A DNA stretch of 64,000 nucleotides from Bacillus cereus G9842. Lineage in GTDB: Bacteria; Bacillota; Bacilli; Bacillales; Bacillaceae_G. Positions 28,451-38,659 of this stretch are shown here, piece by piece (position 1 is the stretch's first letter; each line of letters opens with the position of its first letter). The DNA is taken from the NCBI RefSeq assembly GCF_000021305.1, contig NC_011774.1, forward strand, positions 62,001-126,000. Reading direction: 5' to 3'. A program made the translations under genes and the position numbers. Below the pieces are notes generated by a model. It had not been told where the DNA came from. It did not search any database and was given only the letters and a program-made list of their open reading frames with translations.

Positions 28451-30916
28451 ATGACTAAGTTTTTAGATGATTTCTTAATTACAATGCCTACAACTCAAAG
28501 AAAAAAGTTAATAGAGTTACTAGAACTTCAGCAAAAAGAAGGTAAAATAAAAACAAATTATGAGATGCAGGCTGAATTAGAGAAATTATTAACAGAATTA
28601 GATGGGAAAAATAACGGCCCTACTTTTCAAGCTAGAATGCAATCAAAACAGACGAATTCTAAATCGTATAATGAAAATATGGAGGAAATTGCTTTTGATT
28701 TGGCTACATTATTTGAAGCGTCATCTACAATAGATAGGTTTATAGATGATAACAAACAGCTTTCAAAATCTCTATTAGCAACTATTAGAAAAAATGTATA
28801 CGCATTACAAACAAAAGTAAATCGTTACAAGTTAATTATGAAAAATACAGATGGCTTTGTTGATGGAATCCATGAGCAATTTAAGGCACCAGAGTATATA
28901 GAAACTAATGAAACAGTATTACAAAGTCTAAGAAAAGATCGTTTCGATAAATATTTAGACTCCACATTTCTTGCTGAAAATGTAGGTGATGCTTTACAGT
29001 TAGCTGGAGTAGAAACCATTGACCAGTTAAGAACGAACTATGGCCGTAAGCTTGCTCATATAAACGTTCTAAATAGAACAGGGTATCCTAGTGAAAATCC
29101 TAATCATACAATTGACCAAGCTATAGATGGCTCGCTAAATACATATTGGGCAGAAAGTATTTTAGTGGATCAACCAATTAAACAAAATATCAACGACTTA
29201 TGGAAAAATGACTATCAAGAAGTTCCCAAGGATGGGGCGTTATGTGAGTTGGAGATAACTTTGAATGGCGTTACTACTGTCTCAGATATTCATTTTGAAC
29301 CATTTTGTGCATATCCATTAGAGATTGTTAGCATCTATGGTTATGAAACAGAAGATATGAACGGAAAAATGTACGAATTAATTTCTCTGAATCATATCAA
29401 CCCTATGCAGCGAAACAAAAAGTCAGTAAACCTTATGACATTTCAGTTTCCATCTGTTGATGTATCTAAAATTAAAATACTACTACGACAAGAAAACTAT
29501 GTAAGTGAGAATTTTATTGTCAACAAAGATGAAGAACAAAACATGCAGCTATGGAGAAAATTATCATCTTCAGAACAATTGATCCCAGATTACAAAAATC
29601 CTAATGAAACCATTGCGGAATTTGATAAAAAGAATGAGATTACTGGTTGGTCTGTTTATTTAGAGAAATTAAAAGAATGGGCTCTTAGTGTCAATGAAAG
29701 TGGAGTACTAGAAAGTGCTAAGCGTGCAATGGAAGCTATAAGGATGGGTGACTATAAAAACCCAATGCTCTTGAAGTTGCAAGCATTATCAAAAGATAAA
29801 GATAACGCTATTAATAATGATGAGGAATTAAAGAAAAGCTGGAAAGCAGTTAATAAGATTTCATATCTATATGGTGCATACAATATATCAATCTTTGGAC
29901 GTAAGTACAAAAACCATTCAATAATGGTAACCGAGCCGCTTCCCTTATCTAGTAACGCAAATAAGATAGGACTAAGCACGGTTGAAAAGCATCATCATCT
30001 TGAAATAGATAATGCAGTAGCTGATCCAATTACAAAAGAGCTCGGAAGCATAAATACAGCTCAAATTACAGATATAGAATACTATATAACGTATAAGAAA
30101 AATCCTAATGCATCGGATTGGATTCCAATTTTGCCAAATGATAAAAAATACGTATATGGCGAACTGTTATCTGGAGATATGATACAAGGAGATTATCCAG
30201 AATTCAAAGGACACTCTTTAATTCAATATAGTTTTAGATTCCCAATCGTATCAAATAAGACAGTCGTTTTAAGGAGAAATGGAGTGCCTATGGATCCGCA
30301 GACATATATTATCTCAAACGATGGGAAGAAGATAGGAATCTTTAGTAAGTACTACTCTGCATCTAGTATTTATACTGTCGATTATAAGCCAACAGATGAA
30401 GCGTATGTAGTTGTATTAGATTATGAAAATAACATTACACCAACCCAGTATATAGATGTAAATGGAGATACAGGAGAAAGTTTTGAATCAGCGGATTTCA
30501 ATAATGCAATTGAGCTGAAGCATAGCCCTTATTTATTTAGAAATTCTCTTTTTAAATACAATGAAAAGGAAAATCGCTATGCTCAAAACGAAAATAAAAC
30601 ACCTGAATTCCCTATCATTGTTCGTGTAAATGGTGAAGAATTTAAAAACATAACAAATCATGCTACAAACACATACGACACTGAAAGACTCACTGAAAAC
30701 GAAGGAAAGACCTTTGCGCAAATAGGGAAAACAATTGTTTTCGGTAAACCTATTGATGGAGCGAAAATTGAAAACATTACTGTTGATTATTACTACGTGA
30801 CAACTGATATTAGATTAAAAGCAATCCTGCGTCGAAATAGCATGGAAGATGAGTCAGTTACGCCAGCTTTATATAGTTACAGTATTAAGTGTCAATCATA
30901 CGATCAGGAGGTTTAA
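28451..30916 (+). CDS. Baseplate/fibre protein with discoidin-like domain
   Basis: 821 aa with AGAAAGGA upstream. Residues 1-160 are strongly helical (RKKLIELLELQQKEGK; LLATIRKNVYALQTKV), probably a coiled-coil assembly stalk. Residues about 200-355 form a discoidin-like beta barrel with the AIDGSLNTYWAE motif. The C-terminal half is beta-rich and includes a strand pattern around residue 610 (VVLRRNGVPMDPQTY). The three large genes that follow share the helical N-terminus plus discoidin layout, so these are paralogues from repeated duplication. Glycan binding is inferred from the fold. Confidence 0.72.
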   Translation: MTKFLDDFLITMPTTQRKKLIELLELQQKEGKIKTNYEMQAELEKLLTELDGKNNGPTFQARMQSKQTNSKSYNENMEEIAFDLATLFEASSTIDRFIDDNKQLSKSLLATIRKNVYALQTKVNRYKLIMKNTDGFVDGIHEQFKAPEYIETNETVLQSLRKDRFDKYLDSTFLAENVGDALQLAGVETIDQLRTNYGRKLAHINVLNRTGYPSENPNHTIDQAIDGSLNTYWAESILVDQPIKQNINDLWKNDYQEVPKDGALCELEITLNGVTTVSDIHFEPFCAYPLEIVSIYGYETEDMNGKMYELISLNHINPMQRNKKSVNLMTFQFPSVDVSKIKILLRQENYVSENFIVNKDEEQNMQLWRKLSSSEQLIPDYKNPNETIAEFDKKNEITGWSVYLEKLKEWALSVNESGVLESAKRAMEAIRMGDYKNPMLLKLQALSKDKDNAINNDEELKKSWKAVNKISYLYGAYNISIFGRKYKNHSIMVTEPLPLSSNANKIGLSTVEKHHHLEIDNAVADPITKELGSINTAQITDIEYYITYKKNPNASDWIPILPNDKKYVYGELLSGDMIQGDYPEFKGHSLIQYSFRFPIVSNKTVVLRRNGVPMDPQTYIISNDGKKIGIFSKYYSASSIYTVDYKPTDEAYVVVLDYENNITPTQYIDVNGDTGESFESADFNNAIELKHSPYLFRNSLFKYNEKENRYAQNENKTPEFPIIVRVNGEEFKNITNHATNTYDTERLTENEGKTFAQIGKTIVFGKPIDGAKIENITVDYYYVTTDIRLKAILRRNSMEDESVTPALYSYSIKCQSYDQEV

Positions 30917-30917
30917 T

Positions 30918-33900
30918 ATGAGTAAGCCAATCAAAAATAACTCTCAGATGCTATATTTCCAAGCTCGTCAATTGTTTGAACGAGCAAAGCAAAAATTTGA
31001 AGATAACTCTATTCAGTCAGAGCCAAAGCTGATTGCATCTGTATTTAATTCATTTCAAGAATTCTTTACTTCTGTAGGGAAACCAAATATGGTGCCTCGT
31101 TTTGCTCCAGAAGGTGGCCCTCCTTGGAGTGAAGATTTTAATCAAATGATGATAGAAATTAAACAAGATCTTGAGCTATTGTTTCAGGAGATGGATATCA
31201 TAGGGCGATCATTGTATACAGATTTTAATCACAATACTGTGCAGCATGAAATTCTTAATAATCAATATGAAAATATTTTTGATAAAATGAGGGATTTAGA
31301 AATCTATGCAGAGAAAAGTGAAGATGATATCAAATTTGGCAGAGATGACTTTTTAAATAAAGAAAAGATAGACTATAGCCGTATCGTAGGAAAGCCATTA
31401 GAAATAGTAAATGGGGCTGTAACATTGCCTCAAAAGAGTAGAGAAAATGTCGCTCTAGATTCTAGTGTTACTATTATTGCCGGTAATCGTAAGCAAGATA
31501 AGTTTATTATTGGCACTGAATCAAATGGATTTCCAGGTAACAATACAGAAATACATAGTGTTACGGATGATATTCTAACAAATAAGAATTATATTCCTAC
31601 TTTCTTAGGAGAAGAAAACAATCATAGTGATTATTCAGCTGTCTTAGATGGCTCGCCTAACACATGGTTTGAATATGAAAAAGTAAATGTCCGAGAGCAT
31701 GATAAAGTGCGTGTGGCAAAAAACTTAGGCTGGAATTATCAAGTGCATGGCAATCAAACCATACAATGGGCTGAGGATGCAGATAATGGCAGCTTAAAAC
31801 TACATATGCAAATTATATTAAAAGAGGAAAAAGTTATTAATGAAATCAATTTGAATATGTATACTCCTTCTAATTATGGAGCAAAGACAGCTGTTATTAA
31901 AAATATTTTAGTATCTGATGGGAAGAATCAGCCGAAGTCAGTCCTACCTAAAGACAAAAAGGAAAATCAATATCAGTTTCATTTTGCACCAGTAAAAGCA
32001 AAAGTAATCTCGATCCTATTTGAGCAATCTCATAAATACATTACAGATATAGGTCATATCTTTTATGAGAAGAAAACACAATCAGAAGATAAGTCTGAAT
32101 ACGCAATGGATATGGCTACTAAAAAATATAAATATGCACCTCGTGTAGAAGGCCCATTGATTTCTCTTGAAGATTTAGGTATAGAAGTAAAAGTAAATGA
32201 GAGTAGTGTAGAAGCGAACTATCCTCTATTGGGTGAAACGAATATTAAAGCAACAAGTATTGGTGAAACAATCAATCGCCTTATGAATAGTATTGATTTA
32301 GATACTATAGATATGGGAGTAGAAAAATTTGAAGGATTCAGATGGTGCATAGGAATTAGGGATATAGAGATATGGTCATGTGAGTATGAAGAAGAAGGAG
32401 AGCTAGTTACGTTTCCATTTTTCTTTGATAAAGCACTAGATAAAATATCTTTAAATGTAAATCAGAATATCCCACAAATGTTCTCTGAAAATCCTGAGTT
32501 ATCTTATGAATGGTTAAAGTATTTTATCTCTATAGATGATGGAACTACATGGCACCCTATAACACCGCTGCAGCATCAAGTGCTTTCTGATGAACAGCCA
32601 CCAAAGATATATACAGTCCGAACTGTAGAAAGTTCCAAGCAAAAATTAGAACAAAAAGATGCTTATTTAGAATCAGAATATCCTGTTTATAGCTTGCGAC
32701 TAAAGGTGTTAGGACGTAGACCAAATGATTACACTGTAGAAGGATTCATGCTTAAAGACTATGCTTCAGCACCACAATCAGCAAATTCATTCTTGCAAGC
32801 CAGTCCTATACTAACAGGGTATAATTTTAATTTACAAACTATAAGTACGGTTTCAAATAGTTACGAGAGTGAAAAGAGTTATAAAAAAGCAAATACAATA
32901 GCTCCTGATATTATTTATAAAGAAACTCCCGATGATCCAATTACCGAAACTATTGAACCATCAAATCTAAAGATTAGTATTCTTAATAAATCAGCTCAAT
33001 GGTGTGATGATAAGGATTTAACACTGAAATGCAAAGCAATAAGTAACAATAGTTTATCAAAAGCTGAATTATATATTGGACCGAAGAAAAAAGAAACCAA
33101 AACCATTTCAGGAGCAGAATCAAATTTTGAATTTACGATACCAGCGCTTATGCTTCCTAAAGGAACTACAACCATTTCAGTGAGAGCATACGACCAAAAA
33201 GGTATGGCATTTGATGTATGCATATTTGAAGTTGTAACTTGTGACAATATGCCAGAAGAAGATAAGCCAGTTGAACCGGATAAGACAAAGGGTATGTCAA
33301 TTATCTTAGATAAATATCCAATAACACTATGTGAAAATGATCAACTTATCTTCTATGGAAGTGTTCAGGCCTCATCCTCCATACGTAGCATTAGTTATAC
33401 TATAAACGGCATATTATTTGAACCTGAAGAAGCGGTATTGCAAGCAATGAATACTAGTAATTCAAAGGTAGATCTTATGGAAATAGAGGATTTCGGGGAA
33501 TGGTTAGATGCTTTTGAAGAACAAGAAGGATGTGGCTGTAAAAACAAAAAGAAACAACCAGTTTCTATACAAGAAATGCCAGCGATCAGTATCATGGGCA
33601 TTAATGAATCTAGCATATACGTAAAAGTCCCTTATCAGAAACTTACTGATTTAGGTATTAAAAAAGGTGACGCTGTAACAGTTAGCATAACTGCATATGA
33701 TACTCAAAACTTATCTATTAACAAAAGCTTTTCATTTGTAGTGGAAGACTGCCGTAGACCAGATACAAATCATGAAGGCAAAAAGAGAGTTCGAGATTGC
33801 TATAAATTAGAGGACATTACTCTTTATTATTATCTTTATAACGACAATGGCTCTCATGAGATTAAAATGATACATATTCCAGCGTCTACGCTGCCTTTAA

Positions 33901-36521
33901 CATTTTTAGATAATGGGGCAGGTGCAAAGCTTGCAATAGGATGGAGTAAGCAATTTAGTGGCCCTGTACTAATGTTAGCAGCAGGAAATGATGAATCAAA
34001 ACAAGCTTTTCAAATCCATGCTATTAGTTTGCTCTATTCGGATTATTATGATGACCCACATGTGATTTGGCCAGTAGGCATAGGAAAGACACATGGGCAA
34101 GTTTCAAACATAGAAAAAATCCTAGTAGGAAGCGACAAGAATGATGCAGATTGGTTCCCTCAAACAATCCAGGGTGATTTTTCTTCTGCTCCAAGTCTAG
34201 GGGAAAAAGGGAGTTATGTAATACCGGTTTTTGAAAATGATTGGATTGATCATGCTTGTGATACAATGAGTGATTTTAACCCTGATACATTTACTTATCA
34301 GCCATCTGGAAATATTTATTCATGTAATTTAGTAACTCATATTTTAGTTCAGTATTACAATGATGTAACGAATAAACTTGAAGTAAGGAAAATATCCTTA
34401 ACTGCCTATGCATCCAATTATAAATTTACCACTAAAAACGGAGAAGTCGTCGTAAAAGTGGGATGGGAAAAATTCTTTAAGAGCCCTGCGATTCAAATTA
34501 CCAGTGGCACAGGCAAAGATAATGTTCTAATAACAGCATTAGGTGTGCTCTATAGAGATAGGACAGGTGTAGAGCAAACTAGATGGTCACAAGGAATTCA
34601 ATATAAGTCAGCTGGAGTAAGCTATCCAGAGCATTCAATAGGGGCTTTGAAATCAGTAAATAATCTTTTATGGCTCCATAATGGTACTGTGGATTACAGT
34701 AAAGCACCTTATGTGGGTGGGAAAGATGATGTCATTGTATATCGATTGGACGAAGATTTTATTAAATCGATATGTCCTTCTCAAAACTTTATTGAAACTG
34801 GCATTTCTTCAAATGGTCCGGAGATTCAATTTAAAGATGCTCCAAAGGATTTATGTGGAAATAAATATCTAACTCAAGAAGAGAATCCTAATATTAAAGA
34901 TAGCCTATTTGAAAGCTTAAACGTATATATATCAGACACTTTAGGAATAAAGTCATTTAGTTGTTCTTTAAAAATAAATGGTAAACTTATAAAAGACCCT
35001 GAAGTAATAGCGCTGCAAAATAAAAAAGAATTTACTCATAATCTTTCATTAGACACAACTTTACTTGATCCTGGTGATACTTTCTCAATTAGTGTAACTG
35101 CAACAAATGAAAGTGGTATTAGTTCTACAAAGGAGCTCAAGCTGATAGCTGTTAATTGTAAAAAAGAAACGCCTGTAGATGTTAATATTGAAGGGAATTC
35201 AGATAATATAAAAATTGATTTTTTAAATGTTCCATATTCATTATGCGCAAATAAAGAAAATAATGTTGAAAAGCCTATTCATGTAATCACAGTTAATGTG
35301 AAAAGTATTAATAATATTGTTAATGTCTTTTCTGTTGTTAAGATTAATGGTAAAGAGATTTTTAATAATACTGAAAAAATCAATAACCAAAGATATGTAT
35401 CGAAAACAATTCCTGTTGATACAAATTTAATTAGTAAAAATAATCTAGTAGTTGTTAAGTTTGGTGTCATAGATGAAAATGGAGAAGTAAAAACTGATTC
35501 ACTTTCATTCATAGGGAATGACTGTACAAAAGGTCCGCTTAGATTTACGACTGCAAGTGCTTATAATACTAGTGACGATAAGACGCGTGCTCGTGGCAAG
35601 AATTGCTTTGGTAGCTCATTTGTTAGTGACTTTAAATTTTCTGTGAAAGATGATTTCCATAAGATTAAAAAATTAGTTGTAGAATCAGGGGAATTCAAAA
35701 AGGAATATGAATTTACAGGGGAAAAAGATACAGAAGATGTGTACCCGAGAATCCCTATGTTTAAACATAAACTTTTCCCTAGAAAATTAACAGGAAACGC
35801 CACAGCTAATGAGATAGGTAAAATTGACATAGTGTTATCTATTAATACTTATGAAAAACTAGAAGATCTATGGTTCCATAATATGAAACAAAATGTAAAA
35901 ATCCTAATTCAAAACTTAATAGATGCAAAAGTGGATGCTAGAGTTGCAATAATCTCTACAGGTCTAAACCCTGATGGAAAACCTGCTTTCTATCAAGAAT
36001 TTACTCCTGTGAATGAAATCGATTTATCTAAGGTAATGTCTTTCGAAAGACTCAAAGGCCTTAATAGGAAAGAATTTAATGTCGAATGGAATCAGTTTAC
36101 TGACCCTACTTTTGGGTTATTTACATTTAACAATAAATACAGACATGATGCAGTAAAACATGCCATTGTTTTTACTTCACTAAATATGTATCCGATGCCT
36201 AGTAGACCTGAAAATATCATTCCAACTTTAAAAGAGAATAACATAATCACTAGCATAGAGTACTGGCATAATTCAAATTATCCTACTCATTATAACTATG
36301 AGTTTTATACAATTACAAAAGAAACTGGTGGTCTTAATTTTGAAGCTTCTGCAGATTGGATGTTTGACATTTGGTTTAAAAAAGGCGGCGGAATAACAAA
36401 GCGAGAAACGTATACTGAGGATACATTCCAATTAACGAAGGCAACTGTTTACAATACAAATGGTGATCGTGTAGAAACTAATCTTTTAGTAAACTATACA
36501 GATTGCAGAAGACCAGACTAA
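30918..36521 (+). CDS. Giant fibre protein with Ig-like repeats and degenerate VWA-like domain
   Basis: 1867 aa. The ATG at 30918 follows CAGGAGG; the longer frame from 30849 overlaps the previous gene. Order: helical N-terminus (1-150); discoidin-like unit at about 230-385 (VLDGSPNTWFEYE); Asp-box SIDDGTTW near 538; five Ig-like repeats at about 684, 793, 1304, 1431 and 1541 onward, most with a cysteine near each end (LCENDQ...DCRRPD; LCGNKY...NCKKE; LCANKE...DCTKG); two ~150-residue beta modules at about 966 and 1141; and a VWA-like fold from about 1635 (KIDIVLSINTYEKL) lacking the DxSxS metal site. Likely an extended adhesive fibre. Confidence 0.72.
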   Translation: MSKPIKNNSQMLYFQARQLFERAKQKFEDNSIQSEPKLIASVFNSFQEFFTSVGKPNMVPRFAPEGGPPWSEDFNQMMIEIKQDLELLFQEMDIIGRSLYTDFNHNTVQHEILNNQYENIFDKMRDLEIYAEKSEDDIKFGRDDFLNKEKIDYSRIVGKPLEIVNGAVTLPQKSRENVALDSSVTIIAGNRKQDKFIIGTESNGFPGNNTEIHSVTDDILTNKNYIPTFLGEENNHSDYSAVLDGSPNTWFEYEKVNVREHDKVRVAKNLGWNYQVHGNQTIQWAEDADNGSLKLHMQIILKEEKVINEINLNMYTPSNYGAKTAVIKNILVSDGKNQPKSVLPKDKKENQYQFHFAPVKAKVISILFEQSHKYITDIGHIFYEKKTQSEDKSEYAMDMATKKYKYAPRVEGPLISLEDLGIEVKVNESSVEANYPLLGETNIKATSIGETINRLMNSIDLDTIDMGVEKFEGFRWCIGIRDIEIWSCEYEEEGELVTFPFFFDKALDKISLNVNQNIPQMFSENPELSYEWLKYFISIDDGTTWHPITPLQHQVLSDEQPPKIYTVRTVESSKQKLEQKDAYLESEYPVYSLRLKVLGRRPNDYTVEGFMLKDYASAPQSANSFLQASPILTGYNFNLQTISTVSNSYESEKSYKKANTIAPDIIYKETPDDPITETIEPSNLKISILNKSAQWCDDKDLTLKCKAISNNSLSKAELYIGPKKKETKTISGAESNFEFTIPALMLPKGTTTISVRAYDQKGMAFDVCIFEVVTCDNMPEEDKPVEPDKTKGMSIILDKYPITLCENDQLIFYGSVQASSSIRSISYTINGILFEPEEAVLQAMNTSNSKVDLMEIEDFGEWLDAFEEQEGCGCKNKKKQPVSIQEMPAISIMGINESSIYVKVPYQKLTDLGIKKGDAVTVSITAYDTQNLSINKSFSFVVEDCRRPDTNHEGKKRVRDCYKLEDITLYYYLYNDNGSHEIKMIHIPASTLPLTFLDNGAGAKLAIGWSKQFSGPVLMLAAGNDESKQAFQIHAISLLYSDYYDDPHVIWPVGIGKTHGQVSNIEKILVGSDKNDADWFPQTIQGDFSSAPSLGEKGSYVIPVFENDWIDHACDTMSDFNPDTFTYQPSGNIYSCNLVTHILVQYYNDVTNKLEVRKISLTAYASNYKFTTKNGEVVVKVGWEKFFKSPAIQITSGTGKDNVLITALGVLYRDRTGVEQTRWSQGIQYKSAGVSYPEHSIGALKSVNNLLWLHNGTVDYSKAPYVGGKDDVIVYRLDEDFIKSICPSQNFIETGISSNGPEIQFKDAPKDLCGNKYLTQEENPNIKDSLFESLNVYISDTLGIKSFSCSLKINGKLIKDPEVIALQNKKEFTHNLSLDTTLLDPGDTFSISVTATNESGISSTKELKLIAVNCKKETPVDVNIEGNSDNIKIDFLNVPYSLCANKENNVEKPIHVITVNVKSINNIVNVFSVVKINGKEIFNNTEKINNQRYVSKTIPVDTNLISKNNLVVVKFGVIDENGEVKTDSLSFIGNDCTKGPLRFTTASAYNTSDDKTRARGKNCFGSSFVSDFKFSVKDDFHKIKKLVVESGEFKKEYEFTGEKDTEDVYPRIPMFKHKLFPRKLTGNATANEIGKIDIVLSINTYEKLEDLWFHNMKQNVKILIQNLIDAKVDARVAIISTGLNPDGKPAFYQEFTPVNEIDLSKVMSFERLKGLNRKEFNVEWNQFTDPTFGLFTFNNKYRHDAVKHAIVFTSLNMYPMPSRPENIIPTLKENNIITSIEYWHNSNYPTHYNYEFYTITKETGGLNFEASADWMFDIWFKKGGGITKRETYTEDTFQLTKATVYNTNGDRVETNLLVNYTDCRRPD

Positions 36522-36535
36522 GAAAAGGTGATTAC

Positions 36536-38650
36536 ATGAGTATAAAAAAGATACAAATCACAAGAAAAGTAGAAGAAATTATAAAAGGATATCTGTTTCG
36601 TGGCAGATATCCTACTTTTGAGACTATTACACATCAGTTTGCACAATGGTTGCGAGAGCATAGACCTGGAACACCATCGTTTAATCCAGTAAAGGTATTT
36701 CGAAAAGAAAAGTCAGATGCTGATAAATATAATAATCATGTGTCACAGATACACCAAGATATAACAGATGCCTATGATGCTACTATTAATCAAACGACAC
36801 AAATTATGACTGATTTTAACTTAATAGAAACAGAGAGAAACAAACTAAGTCATGAACTGGCTAATATCTCTAAGTCTATAGATGAATTGCTATTAGTATC
36901 TAATAACAGTGATTATAAGTACTTTGAGAGCTATGTGGTTACCTTTGAGAATGCTAGTGATGTGAATAAGGCAAATAGTACTATATTTGTAGATATTCAG
37001 AATAAAGAGGTAACCTTGTCTGAGAATATCGGAAAAGGGAAAAGAATTATTATTGATCCAAACAAAGCGTATTTCCAAACACTACAGCCATCCCAGAAGA
37101 ATGAAGCATTGGAAAGCATTACACATGCATTTGACGATAATATTAATACAGCTTGGTGGCATGTTGTTAAAACAAAAGAGTTAAGTGCAAGTAATGTCAT
37201 GCGAGCTGAATTGACTGTCATGTTTGATGAAGTAGAAGAGCTGAATTATATTGAATACATTCCACATCACGGAAAGCCAATTAATATCAAGCTAGAATAC
37301 ACAAATGATGGAGCAGCGTTCTCTCCTATTTATCAGCAAGCACAAACAGATAAAATTACTGGTATTAAAATATGGAGCTTCCAAAAAATTAATGCACAAG
37401 GTGTAAAATTTGTATTCGAAAAAAGTGACTATGATGAAAGGTCTGGTGACTTTTATAATTACTATTTTGGAGCAAAGACAATTGGTATGTATAAGAAGGA
37501 CTACCTAAGTGAAGGTGTTTTATATACAAATCCAATTCCATTCAAAGATACAATTCAGCAAGTATCTATTATGACAAAAGAGGATGTTCCTTTTAATACA
37601 GAGCTAAAGTATGAGATTGCTTTGCATGATCCTGCGAAGAGTTTGGAGGAACTAATTTGGCATCCAGTATCATCTTCAGATGATACACAACCTAAATTCG
37701 CCAAGGTAGTAACTCTTAATACAAAAGAGACTAAGCAAATTGAAACGAGCAAATGTGAGCCAACAAGAGAGGTCATTAATGGTATGCAAGTGTTCCGACT
37801 TATGAAAGATAATGGCGATGGCATAATTTCAGAACAAATTCTTAATACGCAAACAGGCTCAACACAAGAAACGTTTGATGAGCTGGAAAACCCTAAGTTA
37901 TTTAGGGGGATTAATCAATGGAAAAGAGAGAGGACTTATATCCCGTTCAATGGTCAAATTCCTCTTAATAGTATTTGGGATCAGCAGTATCAAAACCGTC
38001 CTGAAATAATTCGTGTAGATTACATACCAAAAGGAAATATCTTATCCCTCAGAAGAGACGGTGGAGGGTTTGATGATAACTTCTACAGATATAGTATTTG
38101 TGTATTTGCAGATGAATCAAGAAATGAGCCATTAAGTTTATCTGTAATGTCTATGCTAGGGACCGGCTCAAGAAAACGATTAGGCTCCTATTCTGTATAT
38201 GTAAATCGTCAACGATTAGCACCTGTAAATGATGAAGTAACAATGAAATTTGAAAAGGGATGGAATGAAATTCAAATTTTATATCATTGGGGAGATATGC
38301 AAGATAGAGTAGATACAAGAAGAGAAGAGTTGCCACTTGAAACAATCATAGGCAAATTTAATTTCGCAAAAGAAAAAAGAGTCCGTGGTGATCTTGAATC
38401 TATGCAGTTTGTAGAGTCTCATACTTTATTTCATAATATATCTCCTAATAATCGTAGTTATTTTGCTATTCATGAAAGACAAGTTGTTTTAAATTATTTA
38501 CCGAAGAATTGTATCTTCCAATTAATTTATGAAACGAATAAAAATATTGAAAAGCACAATGAAATGATTTTACGTGCAAATTTACGCAGGGATGCAAATG
38601 TACCTTATGTAACTCCAAAAATATATAGCATTCAATTGCGTGCTAAATGA
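36536..38650 (+). CDS. Baseplate/fibre protein with discoidin-like domain
   Basis: 704 aa. The ATG at 36536 follows AAAAGGTG; an in-frame ATG at 36503 overlaps the upstream gene. Residues 1-130 are helical (coiled coil around QIHQDITDAYDATINQTTQ). Residues about 180-315 contain the discoidin-type AFDDNINTAWWH motif and later barrel strands. The C-terminal ~330 residues are beta-rich. Same layout as the 821-, 1867- and 417-aa neighbours. Probably a paralogous baseplate or fibre subunit; its individual role is unknown. Confidence 0.7.
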   Translation: MSIKKIQITRKVEEIIKGYLFRGRYPTFETITHQFAQWLREHRPGTPSFNPVKVFRKEKSDADKYNNHVSQIHQDITDAYDATINQTTQIMTDFNLIETERNKLSHELANISKSIDELLLVSNNSDYKYFESYVVTFENASDVNKANSTIFVDIQNKEVTLSENIGKGKRIIIDPNKAYFQTLQPSQKNEALESITHAFDDNINTAWWHVVKTKELSASNVMRAELTVMFDEVEELNYIEYIPHHGKPINIKLEYTNDGAAFSPIYQQAQTDKITGIKIWSFQKINAQGVKFVFEKSDYDERSGDFYNYYFGAKTIGMYKKDYLSEGVLYTNPIPFKDTIQQVSIMTKEDVPFNTELKYEIALHDPAKSLEELIWHPVSSSDDTQPKFAKVVTLNTKETKQIETSKCEPTREVINGMQVFRLMKDNGDGIISEQILNTQTGSTQETFDELENPKLFRGINQWKRERTYIPFNGQIPLNSIWDQQYQNRPEIIRVDYIPKGNILSLRRDGGGFDDNFYRYSICVFADESRNEPLSLSVMSMLGTGSRKRLGSYSVYVNRQRLAPVNDEVTMKFEKGWNEIQILYHWGDMQDRVDTRREELPLETIIGKFNFAKEKRVRGDLESMQFVESHTLFHNISPNNRSYFAIHERQVVLNYLPKNCIFQLIYETNKNIEKHNEMILRANLRRDANVPYVTPKIYSIQLRAK

Positions 38651-38659
38651 GGTGATTAA

